Shown here: in pieces, positions 1 through 31,699 of the stretch
Layout of the letters: each line of letters begins with the position of its first letter
How positions within the stretch are numbered: position 1 is the first letter of the stretch
Source: Syngnathus acus
Taxonomy: Eukaryota > Chordata > Actinopteri > Syngnathiformes > Syngnathidae
Assembly: GCF_901709675.1 (NCBI RefSeq)
Contig: NC_051092.1
Coordinates: 11,800,491-11,864,490 of the forward strand
DNA: 64,000 bases
Direction: 5' to 3'
Translations under genes and position numbers: made by a program
The notes under the pieces: generated by a model
What the model saw: the letters and a program-made list of their open reading frames with translations, nothing else
Database searches by the model: none
What the model was told of the DNA's origin: nothing

Positions 1-2229
1 GAGTCTCCCAGAGATCCACAAACATCTCTCAATTAATTTACAACAGCAACCATAACATTACTACACACGAACGAGGTAATGAGATCCAATGCAGGAGCCT
101 TATTATCATTTTACACAGAGATCCTGCAAAATTCAAAGTACAGTATCTGCAGGAACATCTGGTATTCATTTACGTTTGCCTTTTACACACAACCCGGGAT
201 AGGAGAACAAACAGTGTGTGCACACTAACACAGCGTCCTGTGATCAGATAGATGAGATCAGCTCGTCAGAGAAAATACTTTTCGAGACAAGCGCTGTCGA
301 CACAGGAGGACCACATAAGTGAGTGTCAGACGTTACAAGTACCACATTACACATTCCATTCTTTCCTTCATAATGAACAGGACGAAGAGAGAGCCATTTT
401 TATCTTATTCTCAAATGCTGTACTTATAATTCAAACAGAGGCACAAACTTATTTGATGACTTTGGTGGCCGTGAACAGAAAAAAAGAAAAGAAAATGTAT
501 TTTTTAACCCACAGAAATGATAATTTATTAATGTCACCACTAGGCTGTTTCAGGGATTTATTTGTGCATCGTGGCACAAATCCAGACCAAAAGAGAACTC
601 TGGACAAAGCTACATCTATTTCCCTGCACTTATATGTGTCATCCATGCTGTTCATAACTTGCAGATTTATTGTGTGTGTGAGTATGTGTGTGTGTTATTT
701 CAGGGGAAGTCCGCACCCTGGCTAAATCCCCCAGCGGGGAGGGAGGGCTCCGTTTTAACCCATTAACCCATAACCCCTTTCCTCTAAGGTAGCAAAACCT
801 TAAAATGACCACAACTACAATGGCTTCTTCCCACTTCAAAGTGCATTGTCAGGCATCCCAAAAGCAATGAACTCTCAACCTATTAACAGCACCCCTGTGT
901 GAACCTTGCGCTTTGAAACTTCCCCAATTGGTGGCCAAAATGAAAAAAAAAACGTTTCTATTCCAACTCTGGGTGTGTACATGTGGGCAGGCGCGCCAAA
1001 GACATCAATGTTTATTTAGAAACCAGCCTAGGGACAAAGGCCGCACACTCCTGTCTGCCAGACGTGAGGCCAAGTCGTCCCACCCTGCAGAAGGAAAATG
1101 ACGGTTTCCGAAAGAGATAGTGAGGCATCATTAGGATTGCAAGATGTTTCAAAGTCGGAGAACGTGCATAGCGATCTATTGGAGTAAACTGAAATCAATC
1201 AGGAATTTATGAAATGAAAAGCTTATCTCCTAATAGGAAACTTAAATTTGGATGGGGAAATACAGTTTAACATATTTCTGAATTTGGGAGTTCACATAAA
1301 AGATTGCAGATATGTACATTGTCTTTACAGGTAGACTTCAGTTCATGTGTGGATAAGCGAATGGATGGACTAGTAAAATAAAAACCCAAAAAACCCCAGC
1401 TGGACTGCCACATCTGCTTCATCCTCAATGGGGCTGTGCTCATTCAGTGACTAATTCGGAAAATCCGTTCCACAAAAATCATATCCATAATATTGATGCA
1501 TTCCTTTCGTTTTTGATGTAGGAAACTGGAGATGGGAATTGCGTCTTAACCCAGGTTGTGTCTTTATTGGCAGTTACGAGACGGCCTCCTCAGGGAGGTT
1601 TTTTTTTTTTTTTAATCGCTATTAACCCATTCAGCTCTTCATGGCACTGTCTTAGAAGACAAAGTGCAGTCATACAAAAACAGTTTTTCAGAAAATAACA
1701 ACCTCAAAAGTTACAAATCATTGGCTGTATAGGTAGCCATTAATGGTCACAAAAATCCCTCATGACTTCAATAAATCTCATGAGAGAATACCGCAGTCCA
1801 TTGATTCTTCAGTCTCATAAAACGTCAAAGAATGCTGCAAGAATTTATATGATCTATAAAAAAAATTCAGTAAATTCTGAGACAACAGTGATTTTTTCGT
1901 GAAGCTTCGAGAGAGACTTTTTTGTTATTAAAATTTGACATGAAATGTCGTTCGTGTTTTTTCATGAGGCTTGAAGAGGCATTACACATATCAAGGCATC
2001 CATCTTTCTACAAACGCACAGATGCTGAGGGGCCCTTCCCACTGAGCTGAGGGCCCCAATTAGAAGTGAGTGGTATGTCCCTCTAGGGGCGAGCCTGCAG
2101 CGCAACACACACAAACACATGCACACACACACGATCCGAGTGCAATAGGAGTTCAAGAGCGCTGGATTCAAGGGGAGTGGACACATTTTGTGCTCAACGT
2201 GTCAGAAAGGAATCACTTGTGTGTTTTGA

Positions 2230-2394
2230 GTCGGAAGGAAGGAGAGTCAACTGTCGCTGCTGCTGTTTCTCTCTTTTTTTTTTCAATTTTGACTTTTGAG
2301 CTTGTGCACGAGGGGAGCAAGCATAGTGGCGGTGTGTTTAGGTGCAGCACAGACGGGCATGTGTCGCGTGTGAGAGAGGCAAAGTTGAGCGCAG
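2230..2394 (+). other. Candidate non-coding first exon of sema3d (3' boundary only)
   Basis: A perfect donor, GCAG/GTAAGA, ends at 2394. It follows a GC-richer, CpG-containing stretch rich in GTG and GAGAG. The coding exon at 9771 starts at a splice acceptor, so at least one upstream non-coding exon is expected. The left boundary is arbitrary and no TATA box is evident. Confidence 0.25.
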
Positions 2395-4970
2395 GTAAGA
2401 TGCAAGCTTGATGATGTTATTCTAATGCATGTGTAGTTTTAAAATCACTTTTTACTGCATCTTATTCGATTTTTAATTTGATTACATCACAACACCAACC
2501 TGATTGTTTTAAGATCACTTTTAGAAACTTTTCAACCAACTTTTAAAGGGTCAAATATCAACTCTTTGTTGTCATTGCTGTCATCTTTTAGTTGTTTTTG
2601 GGCAAAATTGTGCAAGTTTCAGTTTTGGCATTTTTCTTGCCATTTTTGACAAATGTTACAAGATTTGTTATCCAAAACTCAAAGAAAACAAATACATTGC
2701 TTGTGTGTTTCTAATAAATGTGTTTTGTCTCATTATCCCAAACTCCACAATAACAACCTTTTTTGTTTGTTTTGGGGAAAAGAAGTTGTTTAAAAGTTGC
2801 CTTTTTGGCTCATCAACATGCAAGTTTACTTTGTCCACTGCATTACAATTAAGCAGTTAATCCTTTAGATGGTGCCATTTTAAATCAAGCTTTTTATTGG
2901 TCTCAATATATTCACTTTGGAGCTTAACTAATGTAAATTATTCCACATGTTTTGGAGTATGTTGTGAGAGCAAAACACACACGGTGGCATGATTAAGATA
3001 TGGGGGGAGACATGGGATCGGATATCTTGAGATTGGTATCAAGTCTCTTCTAAATTAGATAAAAGTCCAAAATGTACTGGCCGTCTGCCATTGCAAGTTC
3101 AGCGTAAACACCCCCTAATTTACATATTACGTAAATATTCTGCATTAGAGCAATGTCTGTCTGCAAAATAATTGCCTATGGTGACCAGTGGCGTCTGTTT
3201 TTTATTTTTTAACGATGCACTTGACAATATAAACCTTATATCTTCAAGTGACAGCACGTTTACCACAGGTTTATTTTTACAAGTGTGCAGTCCAAGGCTT
3301 CTGTTTTCACGTTTTTTTAGCATGCATATCCGCTCCAAAATACTGCTCACAGTCACCCTGTGTCAAACATTCCACTTTGCGAGGAGCAAGTGTTGAATAT
3401 TCACTGTGCAGTGGCGCACAAAAGCAAACGAGACACAGTTGTATGGCTTTTGTCTGTAGGCTCCGCTCTCCACTTGCTTCAAGGTTTTTCTGCAACTCCC
3501 TTACAAGGAGCTGGAGGACGATGGGGGCGAGGTGAAGGTTGGGGATTGTCAAAGGAGTACAGAACGTGAATTTCTTAAGATACGTTTGAGGGCTTTGACG
3601 AATTGCCAAAAGAAAGGCGACTCCAAAAATGACATCATTGCCGGGTCGTCCCCGCATGGCCGCCTGCATAGTCTAAAATGAGGACGTGCTGACAGGTAAC
3701 ATCATGCTCTGTCCTAATCCATTTTCTATTAAACTTCTGGAATGGGAAAGAGGAGCTGGCTCTAGTCATAATATATTAAATTTTCTCCAGTCTGGCCCAC
3801 AGCAGTGGTGCATTTTTTTCCCCCCTTGGTCGGGGTTCTACGCAAGCGCACTATCCCTAAAAGTCCAGCCTCGTTGTACAGAGAGGGCACATGTACGGCA
3901 GTTGTGAAGTTTGCACAGTCCACAGTGACGAGGTGCCAATTGCTCACTGGCAGACATTCTGTCTGGCTTGGACTGGCCTGTGGAAATATAGCGCAGGATG
4001 CACCTTTCTGAGGCCACTTGAACAAAAATCTCTTCACTCAACTGGGGTCAAAACAAGTCTGACCTGGTGAAAACATGTTCACAGGATGTGCAGCACTGTA
4101 ACTGTAATGAATGGCAAATTCTACATGTTGCGTCTCTATCAATACCAGTTTACAGTACTTACAGTACAGACAACATAATGTAAAATAAAATCTGAAAAAT
4201 GGTCCCTTATTACATTATTATGGCCTAGTTGAACACCAGTGAACACCTGAAATGACCCCTCTCAAAAAGATAGAATTCCTCTTTCGAAAAAATCCCAACC
4301 CTAACAATGCAGTGCACAAACCACATACAAAAATATATATTGTGGGTGTGGCCTTGGATCGAAAGGACAAAAGAAGCGGACAATGGTTGTATAGCTTCGG
4401 CTGGTGTTACTGTGCAGACGGACAAGTGAGAGCACTTAGAGCTGTCACATAGCACTTTCACACCCCGCTGCTCCCATCTGCTCACCTTAGAACAGGATTA
4501 GGTTACGCACATAGGCTCGTACATGCGGACTCATACAAACTCAACGCGGCGCAGCCGGGGTTACGGCCTAACCGGTGTGTGTCGAGTTACTTGCTTTGTT
4601 GTCCCGCATCGTCAAAGCCTTTTGGCATTTACATCTGCGTCTCGATTACGCGACCGCGTCTGTGTTTTCAATATAACTTTGTTTCCACTTTGGGTTGGTT
4701 CCGTCTCCACTGATAAACACCAGATCCAGTAACCTTCCATATTTCTATTCGAGCCTACAGTCACTGACCTGACACTGTATCACTTTCATATAAAGTCCAC
4801 CTAGCATGGACAGAGTTATGGATTAAACTGCCACATGATACCCAATGAGATTGTTAAAAAAGACTTGAGATTTGCCTGAAGTATTCTTTGTTGATTTAAT
4901 TCCACCAAGTTTGAGTATTTTAGTTCTTCCTTGCTATAAAAATCAGCAAAGGCCAGATTGTCAGATGTTT

Positions 4971-5297
4971 CTAAAGACTATCTTGAGCGATTGTTCTGTG
5001 GTGTGAGACATGTTAACAGTCCTCCCCATTCTGCTATCAAAACAGTAGAGGACAACAATCATAATTGTTAACCTGTTGAATATTCCCAATTGCAAATTCT
5101 TGTGCCAGCTACACGCATACTGACAATTGGGCCAAATTTGGGCATTTTCCCTTTAAATATGGTGATCAAAGTCATTAAAGGCCTCCTAAAGATTATGCTG
5201 CGTGATTATCCTGTGTGGTAAGAGTGACGTTACCTCCCAAACCTGCTCAGAAAATTGATACAACAATCATGAATGTTAAACCTGTTAAAATCCTTCT
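4971..5297 (+). repeat. Divergent direct duplication, period about 210 bp
   Basis: The block starting CTAAAGACTATCTTG at 4971 and ending with AACCTGTTGAAT near 5082 recurs from 5186 (CTAAAGATTATGCTGCG) to about 5290 (AAACCTGTTAAAAT). Shared words include CTAAAGA, GATTRT, CCTGTG, GACAACAATCAT against ACAACAATCATGAATG, and TTAAMCCTGTT. It looks like two aged copies of one unit or two arms of one repeat. Confidence 0.55.
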
Positions 5298-8200
5298 TCG
5301 TCTGGTCAGCGTAGTGTAGTGTGGGTCTCTCCCGATTTAATAATTACTTAAAAATCTGTGAGGGACATGAAATGCAGACTGGCCGCAACTTGGAGATTTG
5401 GAATTCAGTCTGTATTCCTTGGTGTTCCCTAAGGACTTTGTTTTCCCTTCCAAAAGAGAATGAATTCTACTGGAACGTCCTCTCATGGGGGCATAATTTG
5501 ATTTTGGACACAGATTGTCCGGTGAGGTCGTTTATTTCAAAGTGATGTAATGAAATAAGTGATGCAAAACATGCAACACCGTGACTGCACTTCATAAATC
5601 CACACCACAAAAAGATTATTCCATGATCAAAAGAGTCTGTGGAATTTTTTTTTGGTAGATTTTAATAGAAGGTAAACCGGCTGTGTGAAATTCAAACTTC
5701 CTTGATGGCAGTGAGCCTTGTTAAAGTTTCCATGGAAAACTTATCTACTTCAATGTTTCATTACACTTCCATTATAGCTGGTGACTTCAAAGATCCCGTG
5801 ACACTGAGATGTCCACACTTTGCAATTATTTTGGTGACATAGTTTTTCATTCACGCTGATTAGCAAAATACAATCTTTAATTGCAAAGATATGCACGCAC
5901 GCAAGTCGTGTTTGAGGTTAGCATCTCAAATAAATGACATTGTGTGTACTGCCTTGATGTTTGACTCAAGAGAAAATGTTGTTGCACATGTTTCCAGTAT
6001 ATTTTTGCGTGATTGTGTGTAATGAGCGTTCCGTGGCCACTCTCAGACAGAATGTGAGTTGCGCGTTTATGCCGATATACAGAAAATCCCCTTCAATCTG
6101 TACATTACAGAACACACAAAAAATATACATGCCCATGGCATGTTACCATGGCATGCATGGTACTTTTTTAGAAAAAAAAAACTTACATGCGCTGACTTTG
6201 GCAGTTGAAAAAGTTATGCCCGCATGAGCATGTTGTGCAACAGTGCTTTAAGATGGACCCAGTCCTTTACATTGGCGATATTTAATTGTAGATGTGGCTG
6301 TTCTAAACATGGTTATGGGCACTTGCTGGTTGGCTGTGCTTCTTTTTTAGTGTACCTGACAGACAGCCTTTAAATTTACAGCAAGGGAATAAAAGCTACT
6401 AAAAAGCCTAAGGCCTCTCATATCTAGTTTTATAATAAAAACACCAGTTGTGTGGCCTGGTGGCAGCCTCGTGTTTTCACTGAGACGTGAACTCAGACCG
6501 ACGACTCACAGGGGAGTTGCATGCTTGCTTAAACGCAAGATTACCAAAAAAAAAACAAAAAAAACCGGGTGACTGACCATTGCCAAGAAAAACAAAGAAC
6601 GTCTCAAGAGTTAGGAACAATTATCTATGTTGTTACGTTTGCTCGGTGGCCGGGAGTCGACAAATAGCCCGGCTAATGCACCTTGTCACGGCGAGATGGA
6701 GGGATTTGATAATGGCGTCCTCCACAGGGCACCTGGGTTGTTGCTAACTGCCTCATTAGGGGTGGTCTGTGTGTAAGAATTCCCATGGCCACACCGCTTT
6801 GCCACCATCTGCTGTCTGACAACCTGCACGGGGAAAACGTCCTTCAGAAAAGTTTGCTTAATTGCCAGACTATATTTTGGGATCACTATGCATGGACTGA
6901 CAGCCGGGCAAAGTCGCCTCTCCTTGTTGATGTTACGGTAAACCAGAGTATGTGACCCATAATAACAGAGGTGGGCAATAGTTTCCATGATAAGTTTGAT
7001 TGACCTTCATAAAGACTCTACTAAGACCAGTCGGAGCCTGTGGATGAGTCAAACTTTGTCCAGGTCTACATTATAAGGCGGCACCACATGAGTGTCTGGC
7101 TTTAAATCTGTCAGGGATGTCGTCAGGTTTGTTTACTGGTGCCCCCCTAATCCCATGTGCAGTCCGCTCTGCCAAAGACAACAGGGGGAACTCCAGGCCG
7201 AAGCTGCCAGGAAGCACTTGGGTTTGTTTAACTCGCATGGCACAGAGCTGTGTGCTTCTCTACCCCTGCTGTCACTCTTCATCTATTTTATTGACTCTCA
7301 AACTGGATAGCCTTTGTCTTTTCCTGCCAAATGACATCAGAGAGCTTTTTGTGCACCTTTATGTGAGAGCTGGCGTCTGCAATAAAGCTGCTACCCTCTT
7401 TTGGCGACACTGTTGTTTAAAGAATAAAGTTAGAATTTGTTTGTTGTATTCCCACTGAAGCGACATGACTTTTTAGACCTTTAAACCATGGCGTCACATT
7501 TGGGTGGCAAAAGCACACGCGAACAAACCCTAAATGTCATTTAACTGAGGCAGACTGAAAACAGGAAACTGCTTGAATAATGATCTTAGCCCTCCTCTAT
7601 TTAGTGCAATAACTTGACTGTGCAGAGTATCAGTCGTAAAGGCGATTTCAACAGACACGCTGATCAGAAATAGATGTGGTAAAAACTCAGAAATGACTTT
7701 TAATTTGCTTGACATACATAGAAATGGAACGCCCAGACATTAGAATGAAGGCCAGCTATTTTGTTTTGATAAATTACTCAGACAATCTGCAAGAAACATT
7801 TTTACCTACTTGTGTGATAAAATCTTTGGTTCCTAGGCTGTACCTTTTGAATGGGTTACTCCGCCTCCACTGTAGGCAGTCTTGCAATTATCCCTGTAAA
7901 TCTATTTACGGCATACCCGCAATTGATCCTCCTCACCCACAGGCTATTTCATTGTTTTCACTTCAGGTCAGTTACTTGTTACTTGCATTCTGCAATCCTA
8001 ACTTCATTCAGTATGTGCTACCAAATAGGCTGCTTTTGCATTTTCAAGCATCTGATTGGCTAAATAGCACTTGACAGCCTTCAGATGCGTTTTGGGCAGA
8101 AAATATTCTTTTGGTCCCTAAGTTAAAAACAATTTGAAGTGCAAAGAGGTTCCATGAAAACCTGGCCGTCTCTATTACACTCGGGCAACCACTTCGCTGA

Positions 8201-9700
8201 TGGGCCATCTGTTGGACACAGCTCTGTATCAAGTATGTAACCCCCGTAGGTGTTAACGTGCCTAAATTTGTCATCTAAAATAAACATCAGCTTGTTTATC
8301 GGGGTCTTATTCTCTCTGGTTTATTGCTTCAGTGGGCCTGATATCATAGCACTCACTCAGTGTAGGCGACTCAACATTCAAACAGTGCGGTCTGCAGCCA
8401 GTTACATTGGAAATAAATAAAAAGGCAATTGGAGTAACGGACACTCTTGCCAAGATCCCATTGCACATTATAATCTTTGTTTACGGAAGTGAATGAATAA
8501 ATGCCCTCAGAATGTCATCTCCGTTGTAATTAGTTTGAGACAAGAATAGCAATATTTACAATGGCTCATGGCGGAAGCGGCATGCTTGCTTATAACACTA
8601 CACATACAAGCGCGACATCACCGCTATTAGTCTGGCTTGACTTTGTTCAGGCAGTCATTGAGAGGTCAATTATGCTACAAGAGATGGGAGGCGGTAAGAA
8701 ATCTGGGTGATGTAGTGATGAGCAGCTAAGGGGGAGGACAACGGGGTGCCGGAGCGTTATGAATCACTTCATTGTTTGTCGGGTTAATTAGTAGCTCAGA
8801 TTGCTGTGAAATGAGCTGGAACTCAGGTTTGATCAACCCGGCGGGTGCGTAATTAAACTTGGTAATTCAATACATTCAATACACGCAATCTGCAGCTGGA
8901 ATTTATCACTTCCTCCTTGAAGTGGAAAACAATTGCGCTTATAAAGGGTGGCAGTTGGAGAGGTCAATACAGAAATTCACAGAGTAAATTAGAACTAATT
9001 ATTGAGCACTAATGTTGAATATATCGGTGGAATAACATTTGCGGATAAATGTTTGCACTGGCAAAAAAACCAGATGAGTCGAAACTATAAATCAGTGCAT
9101 AATCTTGCCGTCCGTATATTGATCCACGCTGCTACAAAGTATATTGATTACTCACTCATTTTTAGTATATCGCTTGATTCAACCATGAAGGCAATATTGA
9201 AAGAGTAATTATGACATGTGTTGTTATATTTCCATTGTCTCATAATTGTTTTAGTCTTTGGTCTGTCCCTTTTTTCAAAGACGCTCCCCAATTTTTTTGT
9301 TCTTTTCAAACATTTCACTTATCCTCAAATCCAATGTAATGTCCCGGAGGCCTCATTCCGTCCAATACCTGACGTGTCTGCGGACATAAAGGAAGGAACT
9401 GACAGCGTCATCAGTGACTGCTCTGAACTTTTGCCAAGTATCATTTAGGCAAAGCATTAAATGAGTTAGAAGATGAAGGAGTGCGAGAGTGACAGATAGC
9501 AAAGTGTAACTTATTTTGGGGGTTGACCTTTGTTTTGAGCAAACAGATTTAAAGGCAACACAAAAGGCAAGAGCTGAGAGATAGGATGGTCGAGGAGAAA
9601 GGGCGACATGCCTGCAGGGCTCCATGGTGAAACCGCTCACTGGTCACAAACACAAGTGTGTGTACATATCCTGCACTGGACTTAGAATAGACATCCCCCT

Positions 9701-9721
9701 CACACACACACACACACACAC
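9701..9721. repeat. (CA)n microsatellite
   Basis: A perfect CA run of about ten units, 50 bases before the acceptor of the first sema3d coding exon. Confidence 0.9.
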
Positions 9722-9807
9722 TTATGATTGCTCCTCCCTGGCTTCATCCTATGCATTGGTCTCTCTCCAGGGCAGCACAGAGGGGGAATCAGACCCATCC
9801 ACGCGCC

Positions 9808-29647
<19,840 letters not shown>

Positions 29648-31690
29648 TGAACAGTAGACGATGGAGAGGGCTGTAAAATATGGCGGGACGAATCAATCGT
29701 CAAGCAAAAAAAGTTCACAGACTTAATTTAGTGGGCAGTTTTTCGTACTTTTTTTGGAAAAGGTCTGATGTAAAATGTTTCAAAATGCAGACCAACCGAT
29801 TAATCGACGAAATGTAATTTATACAAACCTCCCCGAATTGGTACGCGAGTTTGAACAGTTATTCTTTTAGTCGGAAGGCAATCTTGGAACAAAACAAAAC
29901 ATCTTTATGGTTTGAAATGTGTAGAAAATAGCATTATTTGGTAGACAAACCTAAGACCCAGCAAATGGAAGTCCTCGGTTTACGAATGAATTACATTACG
30001 ACGGTAGTGAGGCCACTTTGTAGAAAATGGTGTGAAATTTTAATGCTTCCTTTGAATGCGGTAAAAAAAAGTAGCGCAATGTGTAGGACAAATTAAAAAA
30101 ACAAATTCCATTCCTCGAGTGGCAACACAACCTAAATCCATATATTAGTCCTCATGTGTTGTAGTCTATCACCAACTTTTGCTTACGCAGTCGTGAAAAT
30201 AGCTGTTCTTGTTTGAAAAAAAATCCAGTGAAAAAAAGTAAGAATGACCTTAAATGTAAATGACTTCCGCAAAATGTCGTTTGTCGTTTCCTTTAGAAAC
30301 CGAGGACCCCCTTAATTAAAGTGTGTTCCCTACCTATACGTTTATATTTTTAGCGAATGTTTCACAATCTAATGACACAATTCCACTTGCTGACATCGGC
30401 TTGTTCTAATTGAAACACCAAAATTCTTCTGGTCTCAGGAGTATAATGCAAGTCAATTTTGCCACAAAATGAATACCAAAACCAACGAGTTATCCATTGA
30501 TTGTTACGCCCCATCCCTTCTTTGGCCACTGAGAGACTTTAAACGACTATCAAATTAGTGGATCATGAAAAGACGGTTTCCTCTTGGAGATAACAATGCA
30601 TTCATGTTGAATGACTGTAAATAATTGTATAACTTATACAGAATATAGAGGCGCATCTCAAAACCTCCACTAGTCAGGAGTTATTAAAAACACACACAAA
30701 AAGGTGTGGAATGATCAAAAGATGCCACAAAATGGTAAAGCATTTTTTTCAGCCTGACAAAATGAAGCTCCTCCCCTCAGGAAGTGCTTGATAGCGATAT
30801 TTTTTATGAAAGACATGGCTAAGGCCTAAGCACAAAAACGATAAATAGATGAGTCAATGAACAACAGCGGCTTGGTTTCCCCTAAAATTTGGTAGGAGGT
30901 GAATTTATGAATGGAGAACCGCAAATATGGGAGTTCACTGTAAATTAGAATATTATAAAAGTCAATTTATGTAATTGAAAAAGTGAAATAAAATTCATGC
31001 AGATGCATTAAAAATACTTTTCAGAACTTAAATTCCTTCCTAATTTCCATGTTTAAAAATAACTCATTTTTTGGGACAATTATTTGGGGTTTTTGTTGTT
31101 TAGTTGTAAGCTATAATCACAAAAGTGTAAAAAACATTAAATTACCATCATCATGAAATAATGGTGTTGTTAATTTACATTATGTATGATTTCCACGTTT
31201 TGAATTGAACTGTTCAATTTATTAAGAACAAATTATGCTTATACTTTATTCTACTTCATTGAGATGCACCTATGTCAAATGTCCATTGTAGTCTAACTAG
31301 TGCTTTTATGATAAACATGTAGGCTGTGATGTCAAGGACAGCCGATATTATATTTTTGTACTGTCAGATCACTTTTTTTGATGTTGTCGTTGAAATTATT
31401 TAAATAAACAAGTCTCGCGTGCATAAAACCTGAACGTCCTTGTCATCTGTAAATAAATGTAAGAGGCGTGCAGTTTCTAGAACACGCGCGGCTTGAGAAT
31501 TGGTGGGTTGGCCTTTATCCAGGTCTCCTGATATAGCAATCGAGGTCCCCGGACGCTGTACGTCAGGATGATTCAAGACCAGCTGCTCTCTTATTTACTC
31601 GAGACAAAAAAAAATAAAGAAAAGTTGCTGTGTATGTAAAAGCATGTGATCGTGCGGAGGCTTCCGAGAATAAAGTGATAAACATCTTCA
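29648..31690 (+). other. sema3d: sema3d 3' untranslated region with several polyA signals
   Basis: The AT-rich DNA after the stop codon has no further exon-like reading frame. Canonical AATAAA hexamers lie at 30987, 31403, 31452, 31613 and 31669. The last is followed by a GT/T-rich stretch (about 31692-31712), a good downstream element. The exact cleavage site, or use of more than one, cannot be decided from sequence. Confidence 0.6.
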
Positions 31691-31699
31691 CGTGTTTTT

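Larger units (their letters stand above)
1..9770. other. Upstream of sema3d: no coding gene seen
   Basis: This is AT-rich vertebrate non-coding DNA. Reading frames here are short, end at random and resemble no family I recognise. It contains short GT/CA runs (about 669-694 and 9701-9721), a divergent tandem duplication near 5.0-5.3 kb, one candidate non-coding exon ending at 2394, and homeodomain-core-rich stretches near 8.5-9.0 kb that could be regulatory. Confidence 0.6.

Noticed and set aside
252-725. A 157-codon plus-strand frame near the left edge
   Set aside because: It crosses a GT repeat and shows no family similarity.
1350-1370. SINE tail fragment (GGATAAGCGAATGGATGGA)
   Set aside because: Too short to separate from chance, with no adjoining body sequence.
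6133-6163. Palindromic CCATGGCATG cluster
   Set aside because: The arms are only 7 bases and the words are self-complementary by composition; no functional context.
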